The notes beneath the pieces were generated by a model. It saw only the letters and a list, made by a program, of their open reading frames with translations, was not told the DNA's origin and did not search any database. From Rhipicephalus microplus (Eukaryota > Arthropoda > Arachnida > Ixodida > Ixodidae): DNA of 64,000 bases. A program made the translations under genes and the position numbers. The stretch covers positions 239,385,088-239,449,087 of the forward strand of contig NC_134700.1 of the NCBI RefSeq assembly GCF_043290135.1, in the 5' to 3' direction. Below, piece by piece: positions 20,688-42,261 of this stretch (positions are counted from its first letter, which is position 1; each line of letters opens with the position of its first letter).

Positions 20688-21445
20688 GGCACTCCCTCCA
20701 TCCACTTTTTTGGGTTTATCTGTGAATTTAGAAGTAGGAGCGACAGTCAGCGCCATCTATAAGCCAAACAACGAGTGTGAAAACACTCTTATGCGCATGT
20801 TTGGCGTCACGTAGCACGTGAACTTATTATGAGCGGGCAGCTGATTAATTGTCCCTCTTATACAACCTAAACACACCAAGTCTGCCAGTACGAGACCCTT
20901 GTTCAATGAAATAAGGGAAAGAAGTGTATACCTAAGGGCTCGTTTTCCGTGTTTTTAACACAATAATAATGAGATACAACAGACAGTAATGCCAAGGAAT
21001 GTACAGGGGAAGTTATTAACATTAATGGAATGTAAATAAGAAGAAAGAAAAGTTCCCTTATTAGAAATCCACTTTTTTGGGGTTTATATGTGAATTTAGA
21101 ACTAGGAGTGACAGTCAGCGCCATCTATAAGCCAAGCGACGAGTGTGAAAACACTCTTTTATGCGCATGTTTGGCGTTACGTAGCACGTGAACTTATAAT
21201 GAGCGGGCAGCTGATTAATAGTCCCTCGTATACAACCTAATGACACCAAGTCTGCCAGTGCGAGACCCTCGTTTTTAATGAAATAAGGGAAATAAGTGTA
21301 TACCTAAGGGCTCGTTTTTCCGTGTTTTAACACAATATTGATAAGATCTAACAGACAGTAATGCCAAGGAATGTACAGGGGAAGTTATGAGAACCAATGG
21401 AATGTAAATTAGAAGAAAGAAAAGTAGATGAAAAAATAACCAGCC

Positions 21446-21506
21446 GTGAGCAGGAATCGAACCTACTACCTTCGAATAACGCGTACGATGCTCTAACCAC
21501 TGAGCT
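21446..21506 (-). pseudogene. Degenerate, truncated tRNA-like copy (unit 4)
   Basis: Box B (gcaggaatcgaac on the plus strand) and much of the anticodon arm survive with substitutions. The acceptor 5' half is missing, because the sequence switches at 21506 to ttggtttgtcattatgg. It cannot fold as a cloverleaf. Confidence 0.65.
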
Positions 21507-21532
21507 TGGTTTGTCATTATGGTAATGCAAAA

Positions 21533-21533
<1 letters not shown>

Positions 21534-21591
<58 letters not shown>
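21534..21591. repeat. (AT)n microsatellite
   Basis: A pure TA dinucleotide run. It is followed to about 21665 by short imperfect repeats of the form tagactataaat. Confidence 0.95.
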
Positions 21592-21592
<1 letters not shown>

Positions 21593-21934
21593 TGTATTTA
21601 TAGTCAATTTATAGACTATAATAATAGACTATTTGTAGACTATAAATCGACTATAAATAGATATATTTAATAGACTGGTCAGCAGAAGCGTAATTTTTGT
21701 TGTTTTTCATCCTACACTGTAAAGTAGAAGATGTATATAAAATTCGGCAGATTTCACGTTCCATAGGAAGCGAGGTTGTGCGACGCATGCGGAAGCAAGG
21801 TGGCCGTGTTGTAATTTTATGCTGAGCGACGTGTAATAAGATGACGTTAAATATATGCATGAATGTTGCACGCACGGAGATATGTAGAAGAGTTGCAGAC
21901 GATTATGTAGTCAGTTGTTGACACTTGTGCTACG

Positions 21935-22345
21935 ATGCCAACACGAACATATGTTCCTGTTGGCTTTGCTTATACTGATATGCGTATAAGCAAAGCTTGT
22001 ATGAAGCGGGGCTGGGGTTCCCAGGATGGCAGCCCTGGACACTGCTACGTAAATCAACTTGAGCGCATGGCGCTGCGGTTGATTGAGGTAACTCGACAAT
22101 TGACGTCAACCCGACGTGACGGCTGTAGTACATATGTATGTTTAAGAAAATGCATACACAAAACTCCAATCACAATTGATGTTTCACGAACATTAGGGTC
22201 TGTTCGAAAAGTTGTTCTGAGACCGGGTGTGGCTCTGTCGTAGAATGCTTGACTGCTACGCAGAATGCATTGGTTTGAGTCCTGCTGGTACCCTGACATT
22301 TATTATTTGCATTCGTCGGGTCAGCACTGCTGATGCCAAGTTTTT
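21935..22345 (+). mobile_element. tRNA-derived SINE, second family, plus copy
   Basis: Near its 3' part gtggctctgtcgtagaatgc resembles box A and ggtttgagtcc resembles box B, followed by ctggtaccctgacatttatt. Upstream body sequence (acgaacatatgttcctgttgg) recurs in reverse orientation near 32.38 kb. This copy and 31955-32400 are therefore members of one interspersed family. It is diverged and non-coding; its boundaries are approximate. Confidence 0.65.
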
Positions 22346-31794
<9,449 letters not shown>

Positions 31795-31935
31795 ACAAGA
31801 ACAGAGGAGGAGGGGGGGATAAACAACGAGAGGGAAGGCAGGGAGGTTAACCAGGCACATGCCTGGTTTGCTACCCTACGCTGGGGCAATAGGAAGGGGG
31901 CATAAAGATGAGAGTAGACATGAGCAATTTTAACG
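31795..31935 (-). mobile_element. LINE 3' UTR fragment (minus)
   Basis: Read on the minus strand this gives gtagggtagcaaaccaggca and then tggttaacctccctgccttc, passing into a C/T-rich tail. The same signature terminates the RNase H LINE at 50.45 kb. It includes a short palindrome aaccaggca/tgcctggtt (about 31850-31869). It is probably a severely 5'-truncated LINE copy. Confidence 0.65.
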
Positions 31936-31954
31936 CATGAGCAATGAGCAATGC

Positions 31955-32400
31955 TCGACATCAGCAGCGTCAACCCAACAAAGGCATATAATATTAAATG
32001 TCAGTGTTGAGAAAAATCTGACATAAGCAGCGTTGATCCCCCGATGAATGCAAATAATAAATTTCAGTGTGCCAGCAGGAATCGAACGTAAGCATTCTGC
32101 GTGTCAGTCAAGCATTTTACCACAGAGCGACAACAGGTCTCAGAACTACCTTCAGTATAGACGCTAATCTTCGTGAAAACTCAATAGTGCTTGCAGTGCT
32201 GCCTACCCAATTTTATAAACATTATATATGTACTTCTTTGATACAGCCGTCACATCGGGTTAACGTCTATTGTGGTTAGGTGCCAGGCGCTGAAGTTGAT
32301 TTATGTAGCAGTGTTCATGGCCAGTATCTTCGTGAGCATCAGCGCTTAATATCAGCTTATGGTGTTGCTAATACGCATGTTCCAGTTGACATCGGTGCGC
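31955..32400 (-). mobile_element. tRNA-derived SINE, second family, minus copy
   Basis: Reverse-oriented relative of 21935-22345. On the minus strand a box B (cgttcgattcc) is intact and a box A-like segment (gtcgctctgtggtaaaatgc) precedes it. A near-duplicate of the terminal segment (gacatcagcagcgtcaaccc, then gacataagcagcgttgatcc) lies at 31960-32040, suggesting a partial internal duplication. Confidence 0.62.
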
Positions 32401-33634
32401 AAGTGAAAACAACTGGTTATATAAACATATGAAACTATTCAACATATGTTTGTGCGTGCAACAATCCTACATATGTGAGCGTCATTTCATGAAGTGTCGC
32501 TCATTGAAAAACTTTGCAACACGGTCACTTTCCCTCCGCATGCTTCGCATAACGTCGATTCCCAGGAAGTTTGACATCGATATCTTTCCACAAGCTTTGC
32601 ATCCTGATATCAGCTCTGAAGCGTGGAATCCGCTAACTACGGGTTCAAAGAAGGTGCCGTTCAGTACAGATCATGCTACATAGACTTTGCCGTTCGACAT
32701 TGCTCGCTCTTGTGAGTTGTGCATCAGTGGTGCCTGCACATTATCGCCATTTCGAAGACTGCAGCTAAGGCGTCTCGTGTCATTACGCAAAGGCTAAACC
32801 ATTCTACTATACAATCGGATGCCACTAATGTACAGTTGAGACGGCTCAACGAGGTGTTGCTAGACGAGGACTGCCTTGCCCGCAAAGAGCGTCAACATTT
32901 CACTTTGGCCGGTGCGTTGATGACAGGCCATCGAAAGGTGATCATGTTAAAGGTTACTATACCCGGCGGCCATACGCACAGATATTTGCACATGACCGAG
33001 TGGTGGAGGACGGCCGACAATGAGAAGGATTAATATACTGCTAAGTGACTTTACGGGGATGACATGGGCGCTTCCGCACTCTGTGGTAAAACAAGTTGCA
33101 TCAATCCGCTCGAAGTCACCAACTTGAAAGCCGCCACCCAAGTTTCGTCAGTGCCGGGCAAGATGGCTGCAGATTTCACGGTTTCACCAATGTGCATGCA
33201 GTGGAGGCTAGTATATCAACTTACACTGTTCAGAAATTGGTTTCCGAAAATCACGTTCTTTGGAGGTGAGATGGTTTCAGCATATTTAGGTCGCTTCTGT
33301 CAGCTTTCTCAAAACAAGAAGTGGGAACAGGGCAGTTGTTCACTTCACAGACAACTCACTCGGTACTGTCGTAATCCCCTCTGAACTGCGCTTAACAGAC
33401 TTGACTCCGAAAGTTGCCCTGCCGAGGTTGCGGCGCCAGCCTTGGTGCTCCCGAACGCAGCCCAACATGGTGCGGTGTGATTCTTTTAAGACAAGATATA
33501 TAAAGAGCGCAAGCACTCGTCACCGAAGTCAGAAATGTAGCCTCTACTGGGGGCCATTTTCATACTCTGTTCAAATTTCAATAAAGCTTTCACTCTCACC
33601 ACCTATGCTACCAGCGCCCATTTCAGCAAGCCGC
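32401..33634. other. Unrecognised region with several plus-strand frames
   Basis: Successive plus-strand frames at 32719-33033, 33064-33384 and 33401-33709 are open but match no domain I recognise. An ATTTCAATAAAGC motif near 33576-33588 could be a polyadenylation signal. It may be a decayed retroelement or a non-coding transcript; there is not enough to call a gene. Confidence 0.35.
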
Positions 33635-33786
33635 TTTCGGTGGAGGCGAAATGGTGGAGGCCCGTGTACTGAGCAATGTCAGCGCACGTTAGAAAACACC
33701 GGATGGTAGATGTTTCCGTACTCCACCCCTACGGCGTCTGTCATAATCATAGCGCGGTTTCGGGACGTAAAAACCCAGATAATAAT
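33635..33786 (-). mobile_element. SINE tail fragment related to the Ruka-like family
   Basis: The segment holds the body motifs ggaggcgaaatgg, gcccgtgtactgagc, ctacggcgtctgtcataatcat and a terminal gggacgtaaaaacccagataataatg. It lacks the tRNA-like head. On the plus strand it reads in the tail-distal order expected of a body fragment; orientation was not fully resolved. It differs from the five longer copies and may be a sister subfamily. Confidence 0.55.
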
Positions 33787-34968
33787 GTAATATTCCGCAA
33801 GCCCCAACAGTTCTTGTCGGCTCCGGCGGTGCGAGAACCTGGTAACACAAAAGACCGCTTCACTCCTGAAACGCCTCTTTTACTTCAATGTCAGTGTAAA
33901 CGTGCGCTTCTCAGCGGGAGCCGTAAGTCCGCCTTAATTGAAGGAATGGTCGTAATGCGACGCTATATGAGTGGTTGCGCTGCTCACGTCCCACGCGCGT
34001 CCGAGCGCTTTCCCCCGAAGATTCGATAGACGTGTTTCCCACACCAATACCATACGTCTGTCAGATTCGCTCCTTCATGTTGCTCCTTTCTGGCTCAAGA
34101 CAATGCCGCCGCCGCGTCACAAAGCAGCTAACACAGAAAAGTTGCAGTGACGCTTCCTCATTGGTTGCCCGCATAGCACCAGCAACGGCAACACGGTATC
34201 TCAAAACCACGTCTCTTTCACAGAGCCAGCGAGACCGCCAATATTGTTAACACGAGGAATGCAAGACGCCACCCCACGGATCTGTAGTATACAACTAAAC
34301 AAAAATTTACTTCATATGATTTCCGTCATGAGGCACTGCATTAGGGGCTGCTCTCCCCCATGTCCGCAAACCACAAGTACCCGAAGGCTAGGCAATGAGA
34401 GAGAGCGGGAAAAGGCTGGAGGAGTGGGGGGTGAATAGCTGGATCGGGCGCATTTGGCTGGCATTGATAAAATAAAGGAGGCGTTGACTCATAGAGGAGG
34501 CGTTGACCAAAACAGCCATGATCAAGTCGCATATGCCGCAATTATGAGAAATCTTTCTGAAGTACAGCCGTTCGAACAATTGAGCGCACACAATGCATCT
34601 CTTGTGTTATCCACGTGGGAGTCAGAAATACTTCGCTGGGCCACAAAAAGAAAACAGAAAGTTGTGCTGCGCTGACCTTAGGAGACAGCCAAGATAGCTG
34701 CTTTCTACGCCATAGGCTGACAGGGTTTAGCAGTTCTTTCATCAGTGGCATCAGGTGATAAGCCTCGTGGGGAATTGTGTCTGTGAGAAACCAGCGCCAT
34801 CCTCTTTATATCGTAGACAGGCCTTTGCTTGCACACAAACAAAAGGAAAAAATTTTTCTTTCTTTGTAGAAAAAAAAATTCCACGCCTTGACTCTTTTCA
34901 GAAAAAATAAAATAAATTGAACGAGATATCTGCGCCCCACACAGTGTCACGATATAACCGATACATCA

Positions 34969-35095
34969 TAAAAGTATTTCACTAGTGAGATAAAAATATA
35001 TTTTTCAAATATAAAAGTAGAGATACTCAAAAGTATTTATAAAATATTATTGCAGTACTCTAATATCGCGGTACTGCTCAGCCCTTTACGGGCCA
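34969..35095. repeat. Remnant with end motif tactgctcagccc
   Basis: AT-rich sequence with repeated aaaagtattt and agatactc motifs ends in gcggtactgctcagccc. Similar ends occur at 38936 (tactgtccagccctg) and, inverted, at 35816 (cagggctgcgcaaagata). They probably belong to one decayed non-autonomous element family. Confidence 0.45.
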
Positions 35096-35815
35096 TTGCA
35101 GATGTACATTGTGGTCACTGAACTCTGCGTATAGTGAAAATGTGCATAGCGCACAGACTAAAGCAACGTAGCCTTGATGATCACGTGATGATAGCGCTAA
35201 CGTGGGCTCCAGCACAAAGTTGTTGTCACCACTCCACCGCGGTCATTTCATCTTCTTGATTGTCTCGCGAATGCCTTATAGTCATATATACACCTTATTC
35301 TCATTTAGGCCACCATCATTTCGCTGTTTCGTACTTGTGTTGTCAGGTTGTTTTAATTCAAACTTTATCTTCATTGCCACATTACTATACTGAATCACTC
35401 ATATTGTCGCCTTTACTTACTTTCTACACAGCAGTGGTAACACCATCGCTTGGATGCCGATGACATCATTCCATCACTTCCATTCTGTCGGTGAGTCTTC
35501 AATGTATTCATTAATTTCTCATTACACCTTCGCCTTACTACTCTCGTCGCTATTATATTGCTTACGTGACACTGCTGTCGTTGAATCATTATAATGTCAT
35601 CTATAGTTCCAACATCGTATCTCAGTTTACGCCATCCCAAGATTGTTATTCACAGTTGCGACCTTTCTGCTACGTGCTGTGCTACATAACAAGTTTCATA
35701 AAGGGGATTTGTTTTAGTATTATATATTCGCAGATTACTGAAGGAAAAACTGCTCCTACATACCAGCAAATACAAATGCATCTCACCTGGCAGAAGCTCG
35801 CTGCATATACCTGCT

Positions 35816-35995
35816 TCAGGGCTGCGCAAAGATACTTCGAAATGGTATCGCAGTGCAATACAAGATACTGAGTCAAAAAGTATTGAAGGTACAGATAAAA
35901 AATACTACCGCAAAAATTGTACCTAATGCAAAACATGCAATTGCATTTTATTGTACTTCAATACATACTAAAATTTATTGTTAGAGACCCCAATA
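35816..35995. repeat. Remnant starting cagggctgcgcaaagatac
   Basis: From cagggctgcg the sequence continues through caatacaagatactgagtc, acagataaaaaatactaccg and cttcaatacatact. This is the inverted counterpart of the ends at 35095 and 38936. Confidence 0.45.
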
Positions 35996-36673
35996 CGTAG
36001 TAGCGGATGCCTATATGCACACTCAAAAAAGGCCTGCTTGAAAATTTCTCCAATGGCACAAATTTGATTTCATAAAATCTTCCTTTTTACATAGAAAGTT
36101 TTGTTCTTCTTGGCGAAAACAAACTATTTTACTTTCGAAAAATTTACTGGCTTTGTATTAGCTGCTTAACAGGATAGCTCTGCATGCACTTGCCTGACAG
36201 CCGTTCTTGATGTCATTTTTGTATTTGATGGGGTCACTGCTAAGATTGTCGACAAGCTAACGGGTTGCCATCTAACCACACGAGCTCCAATATGAAACTT
36301 TCACATGATGGCGCAAATACCAGTGTGCAGTTTTACTTGGTTCTTAAAATTCCATTTTGCCATACCTAATCACTGATGCATAGCATGTAACAGTGCTGGT
36401 AGCAACGTTTTTGAAAGGCATTTTCTTATATATAAGCCTACGTAGAGCACATAATGATGCTATTACGTTTCGTATTCTTCTTATCTGCTGGCGCAAATCA
36501 TTCGTTATTTATATGCTATTTAGTGTGTGATCGATTTCTCTTCAGCGAGAGAGCATGTGCACCACGGAAACGCTTCCGACCTTATTGTATTGCCAAACGG
36601 TGGTGGATACGAAGAAAGCTGCAGGCACTCTGGTAGAGACAAAACTTATCATTGAGCCAATCAGTGCTGAAAA

Positions 36674-36936
36674 CTAAGATACTCAATTGATTGATAGATA
36701 TGTAGGGTTTAACGTCCCAAAACCACCATATGATTATGAGAGACGCCGTAGTGGAGGACTCCGGAAATTTCGATCACCTGGGGTTCTTTACCGTGCACCC
36801 AAATCTGAGCACACGGGCCTACAACATTTCCGCCCCTATCGGAAATGCAGCTGCCGCAGCCGGGATTCAATCCCGCGACCAGTGGATTAGCAGCCGAGTA
36901 CCTTAGCCACTAGACCACCGCAGCGGGGCTAAGATA
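36674..36936 (-). mobile_element. Ruka-like tRNA-derived SINE, copy 2, with perfect TSD
   Basis: The SINE body is 36687-36929 on the minus strand with head, body and attgattgat tail as in copy 1. It is flanked by a perfect 8-bp target-site duplication ctaagata (36674-36681 and 36929-36936). The duplication confirms a retroposed insertion and its boundaries. Confidence 0.85.
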
Positions 36937-38489
36937 TATCATTGTACAAGCAAAGCGCGTTGGACCCCGATAGCGGCAACAAATATCACTGGCATTCGGT
37001 ATGCCGAAGATAAGATTATGATCCGATCAGTAGAACGCGTCTTGTTTTATACATCGAAGATCACGTCTTACAGCATTATCACTGGTGCTCGTGTAAGCTC
37101 TCGAATTAACAAGACTACGCGTGCCCTGCGCGTAATCTGAATAATAAAAATCGTTGAGTTTTAACGTCCTCGGAACACGTCATATTTCTTCAGGGCACAG
37201 AAGTGGAGAGCCTCCGCCATTTCAGCCATGTAGCTTTTTTAACGTGCGGTCAAATGTTAGTACGTTCGCCCATTTCGCCTTCATCGTAGTGCACCCACCG
37301 AAACATGACGAGCGCGTAATCTTAGCACAATAATCTGACACAATATCGAAGTTAACAAAACAGTGCGGGGTGGCTTGCACCGAGTGGTGATAAGTTTTTT
37401 GTGGTTTACATATCTTAACACCAAAAAAATAAAGTTATAAGAGCGTGTGGCCGTATAGTTGCCAAAATCGTAGCAGCACAACGTTGATATTCACGCTATA
37501 GCGACCTGGCAATTAGTAAAAAAAAAGGAAGACCTAAAAAAGGAAAAAATATAACTAAATTATGAAACTGTTTCATTTCTAGCATTCATAGTGAATAAGC
37601 TCTGACATACGATAGAGGTGGCACTACTAATAGAAATGACAATTAGGCAAGAAGCATCACCAACTTAGTTGCTAAGGTCACACAATAAAAATCTCAATCT
37701 TTGGAAAATTGCCTGAAATGGCTCGTTAGGACGTTCATAAGAAAAACGTAGCGTTTATTGCAACAATGTTTCTCGTATCTCCTTAGATGTTTACGACACG
37801 TCTCAATTATTCCCATCATTATTATGAAAACTGAGTTTGGCAATTTTATAAAGCAGTATTGGGAACGTTTGGTGACATATATTCAATGCACGCTCACATA
37901 ATGACCTAATTCTATCTTAAATCACATTGGCAGATGATGTAAACGCAGGTGAACATAATGGTATAAATAGTAGCATATGCAAAGCCGACAGCTAACAGTA
38001 GGGATAAAACAGAGAGCTTATTTTGGCTTCACTTTAGAAAATACGTAGCGCATTTACTAGACTAAAAAAACGTAGATCAGAGCCCTAGATAAAGTATGGG
38101 ACGCACGAGAAGGACCACTGAAAAAGCACTTGCGCATCAATTATATAATAACTTTAGGAGCTCTTTGAATAGGAAACAGCTAGAGAAAGTGACAGAAAGC
38201 GTTAAGGTATGGTGTAGTAAATGCTTTTTCTATTAGATATAGCATTGGTATCAGCAGTGTTATTTCGAGGATGGAGAACGAGATCAAATTTTGTGTGGTC
38301 ATCGCCGCACAAATTGTGGTACGCGGCACTTGCAAGTGGCTCCGGGTAAGGGCCACGGCTCCGACACAATGAAAAGGTAAAAAAATCTAGAATACGAAAA
38401 TTACGTAGGCAAGCATGCGAACGTAGTTTCTGTCCAGACTGTCCTGTATATAGCGCTGCTCCACCAAATTCGACACGCCTTTTTTTTCA

Positions 38490-38600
38490 ACGTCTCTTTT
38501 CTCTCATCTTTTATCCCCCTTACCCCCTTCCCCAGTACAGGGTAGCCAGCTGGTCTCAGAACTGGCTAACCTTCTTGTCTTTCTCTCTTTCAATCCTCCT
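38490..38600 (+). mobile_element. LINE 3' UTR fragment (plus)
   Basis: The segment carries ccttccccagtacagggtagccagctgg and ctggctaaccttcttg, followed by a C/T-rich tail. It is a diverged relative of the 3' end seen at 50.45 kb, 31.8 kb and 58.0 kb. Confidence 0.55.
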
Positions 38601-39021
38601 ACACCTCCTCGACGTGTACGCCTGATCACCTGCTTTCATTGGTACAGGCGGGTGAGAAGGTAAAACGATCTTACAGCATACGGCCCTTAGCTTTATTCAG
38701 GTTGCTTAGTGACACCAGTGACCGCCTGAGAAGCAGAGTGAAATCAGCGATTAATGTTCGGCAGCGTAGCGTTGCAATCGCAGTGTCCCGCATCTTAAGA
38801 TAGTATATTCAATGCAACGGAAATGCAGATACAGATACTCGTCTAGGGAGACGTAAGGCTATACAAATACAAATACCCAAAGTGTGTCTAAGGTAGTATC
38901 TAAGAAACATGTACAGTCAATACTGTCCAGCCCTGAATTCTACTTGATGCATCATTGCAACTGTCGTTGATGATAAAGGGCGTAATTTCTGCACTGAAGC
39001 ATTGAAATAAATGTTTTGATA

Positions 39022-39063
39022 TTCAAACTCAAGCGTGTTTTGAAAAACACGCTTGAGTTTGAA
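39022..39063. repeat. Perfect hairpin, 20-bp arms, 2-nt loop
   Basis: Arms 39022-39041 and 39044-39063 are exact reverse complements (ttcaaactcaagcgtgtttt) with only GA between them. No transposon end or gene explains it. Confidence 0.9.
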
Positions 39064-40247
39064 ATGTCAAGATAACAGGTGATTTGCGTAACGCAGAGGA
39101 AGAAAAACAGAAAAGAAAAGCTACTCGAGAAAGTATCCTTACTCTCATCATTTGAGGCGTTTCATTGCGAGGGAAGATTCTGTCAAGGAGAGAAAGAAAA
39201 AGCTTTGAGCACGAACGCGTGTTGAGGTAGAGAATCTGGTCACAGCTGCTGCGTCCGCTCTCGCAAAGTGCACATTCAGCACAAGGTGGAAAGATCAATG
39301 AAAAGTAAAGCAAATACTCATACGGGTGCGACGTATATGGCGAAAATGAAGATCAGAAGGTGTAGGCGCCGATTGGCGCAGTTTCTGCTTTGAAGAAGCA
39401 GCAGACTTTGGAGTAAGTTGGGAAAGAAAGAGGGAGCTAAATATTAAGGTCTCTTGAATTGCTATACTCTGATAAAAATAAAAATGTCATTCGCTGACTT
39501 GCATGTCCTTCAATCACCGTCCGTTTGGCGAATGGAGAGCGAACGAAGAACGTGCAAGTCAGTCCTTCTTCTGCCCTCCGTCCGGTGATAAAATGTGGCA
39601 ATTACTGGAGACATTTCGGAGATAGCGGACAACGTTCCAAAAGGGAAAAATCAAAAAAGCCACAGGGGGGATAATCTTTAGGGATAAGCGGGAAATAACA
39701 ACCCAGGATGTGCACTCTCATACAAAAATGTAAGCGGCCTTTCGTTGGAAATGCGAATGCGACGAAGCGTGGCATTGGTAATTCTTTTTGGTAATCGCGT
39801 TCTAATAGCATTCATGCATATGTAGAGAAGGACTTGGGCTACCTGTGATTTTATGAACTGATAAAAAGAAATAGTCGAAAAGAACTATCACTTTTGGTTT
39901 TACATCACGATTTTTTCTCACTTTCTCATGTCAAAGCGCGTTTTAGTAAGTTTACTTCAAATACGAATGGTTTCAAGCGAAAAGCGGCCAGCAGATTTCT
40001 TTTCTGGAGAAGTAACTGAGTGAATAAAATGAAAAAATACCTGATATGTCTGGTCAAGCACCTTGCTAAGAGCAAAAAGAAATGCAACTGTGGCTGCCAG
40101 AAGACACCGAAGCGATGAAAGCCCTGCGCTAGTGATGACATGGTCGTAGATTCATGAGAATTGCAAACCCCTGGTTTTTGTGCGAGTTCCTGTCTCTATG
40201 AATTTTCGACATCCGTGTCGCGTATGTGACAGTCTGTGGTTCCACTC

Positions 40248-40291
40248 AAACCATAGACAAGTGGCACAACAGTGCCACTTCGCTATGGTTT
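40248..40291. repeat. Hairpin, 20-bp arms, 4-nt loop
   Basis: Arm aaaccatagacaagtggcac (40248-40267) pairs with 40272-40291 with two mismatches around the loop AACA. No flanking family was recognised. Confidence 0.8.
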
Positions 40292-41074
40292 AGAAGCAAC
40301 CTCCCCTTTTTCACTTATCTCATGTAGGGTAGCAAACCAGGTGCAGCCCGTATATTGTCATCACTTTTCCTTTATTTTTTGTCTCTCACTCTGCCAAGAA
40401 GCAACTATATTTGTCTTCATAATAGTCCAGGTTCACTGTTTGAAGCCTCGCGCCACTTAAGGCAGAATTTGCTATTTTTTTTACATGAAAACCGCAAACT
40501 GCTTCCAAGTTGTGATCAAGTAGTTCAACTACGCCTTAAAATTCAAGAAGTGAACTAATTTCAATCGCTGTACACGTAAAGGATCTGTATAAATGAATAA
40601 TTTATGCTCAAGACACACATAGGCATAAAAAAATCACTAATAGGATATACACTTTAGTAACTAAAATAGCCATAGACTCGAAAGAGCTAGTTTTATGTGA
40701 AATGGTATTGATGAAGAACATAAATTTTGTTGGGGCGGCAATCAAGATGACGATGGTGGGGCTTATGATGACGTCACTGTGCGCTGGTAGTTAAAGTAGT
40801 TGCCGGAATATTGCCTGCTGCTTAAACATTGACTGATTTACCTAAAAACCTTTGCATTCGCAATAATGTAATCTATGACAGACTACATCTCGTTCATGCG
40901 CTTATCGAAACCAATCCTGTGTTATGGGCAAATTGAAGAGCAGAACTTAAGTAAGGCGGCATGACTGAAGTTTTTGAAATTTTATTTTCTCTAAAATTGG
41001 AACTCCCATCAGACGTGATTCAAAGAAACATGAGACTATCTTTCTGCGCTGTATTTTATCTTTCTTTAAGTGCA

Positions 41075-41850
41075 TCACAGGGCGTTTGCTCCGGCAGAGG
41101 GCGCTTTCGAAAGGTCACCCAGTCTGTCATCACAACGTCACCAGCGACACGACGAACTTTTGGTGATGCTATAGAGGTGCTAAGAATATAATGGTCACTA
41201 CCAAGGTTTTCATCGAGGTTTGACCACGTGGCATTTTTAATGTTGAAGGTGAAGGTCAAATCAGGGTACGTGTCCCTGCTAATGCTATTACCAAGCCTGG
41301 TGGGTGCTGTTGGCAGAGTGATAAGGGTAAAACCTAATTTAGACGTGGTGTTCTCTAATAACACTCCCTTGGGTGAATCCCGGACGTAGCCCCAAGCGGT
41401 GCTCGGAGCATTAAAGTCGCCCACCACCACTAATTGATCTCTGGTGCCAACGGCTCGAACTGCCTCGTTTAGGAGTGGGCCGAAGTCGTCTTTCCGGTTT
41501 TTGGGAGGACTGTATATGTTTAAAATTTTCGTTCGTACTTTTCCTCGTTTTTGTGGGAAGACATCGATAATTTGGTGATTAATGTCAGTCTGATCGTAAT
41601 GGTCTAGCGCGACTGTCATGAAGTTACTCACCAGCGCTGCAACGCGGGGGTATTTTGGATCGTATAATGTGTAATATCCCTGCAATTTGACGGGACGGTT
41701 CCCAACTTCTTGCAGGCATATTACATCAGGTGGGATTAGTGCCGAATGGATGTAATTCTGCAATGCCGCCGCTCGTTTGTGGAACGTGCGACAATTCCAC
41801 TGCCAGATTTCTAGGTGGTCGGAGTTTTGCGTGGAATTAGTTCGCGCCAT
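41075..41850 (-). CDS. LINE endonuclease (APE type), inverted segment
   Basis: N-terminal part of LINE ORF2, read from ATG 41850, 12 nt after the ORF1 stop. Endonuclease motifs are present in order: WQWNCRT, ICLQEVGNR, VVVGDFNAPSTAWG (GDFNA at 41421-41407), DLTF and a terminal SDHYIL (SDH at 41199-41191). The catalytic Asn, Asp and His positions look intact. The frame runs out of element sequence at 41075 into the target duplication, so the RT that should follow is not downstream but lies on the opposite strand from 42351. The enzyme would nick target DNA. This copy encodes only the isolated domain. Confidence 0.88.
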
Positions 41851-41864
41851 GGTGACTACTGCCT

Positions 41865-42257
41865 TTATTGGGGGGTGTCTGCTTTCTCCGTGATTCGACG
41901 GTCCTTCGGTAGTGGACTGCTCGCGGAGGTAACACTGACCCGCTTGTTGATGGCACGCTGAATGCCTACAACTGAGTCATTAACGTATCGTCTTTGTTGT
42001 TCCGTTTCTGCTGCAAACTCTTTCCTGTACTCCGAAAACATTTGATGCATTTGCTGCATCATCTGCTCTCGGAGTTCAGACGCTGCTCGTTGCTGTTGTG
42101 ATTGGAGTTCTCGCATTAAGTTCCGCAAGCTCTGCAACTGTTCCCCCATCTGTAACTGGCTAACGTGGGCCTCCTCGCTAAACCTCTGAGGTATGTCTAC
42201 TTTCGCCGTTCCTCCCTCCAAAGAGTGGGCTACGGTTGCCCTGGAGATAGCATGAGT
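41865..42257 (-). pseudogene. LINE ORF1, C-terminal coiled-coil part (5'-truncated)
   Basis: The frame enters at 42257 without a start and ends 12 nt before the endonuclease ATG. It is rich in Gln, Glu, Met and Arg with heptad-like spacing (MGEQLQSLRNLMRELQSQQQ, EYRKEFAAETEQQRR), suggesting a coiled coil. LINE ORF1 proteins bind RNA and often trimerise through coiled coils. No zinc knuckle remains in this fragment. The identification rests on position and composition. Confidence 0.7.
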
Positions 42258-42261
42258 GGCG

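Larger units (their letters stand above)
36937..41062. other. Intergenic DNA with two hairpins and small repeat fragments
   Basis: No gene was recognised. Contained items are a LINE 3' UTR fragment near 38.5 kb, an element end at 38936, hairpins at 39022 and 40248, and a short fragment tgtagggtagcaaaccaggt near 40324. Confidence 0.45.

Noticed and set aside
41056..41074. Last residues of the endonuclease frame
   Set aside because: They are encoded by the 12-bp target-site duplication and flanking DNA, not by the LINE.
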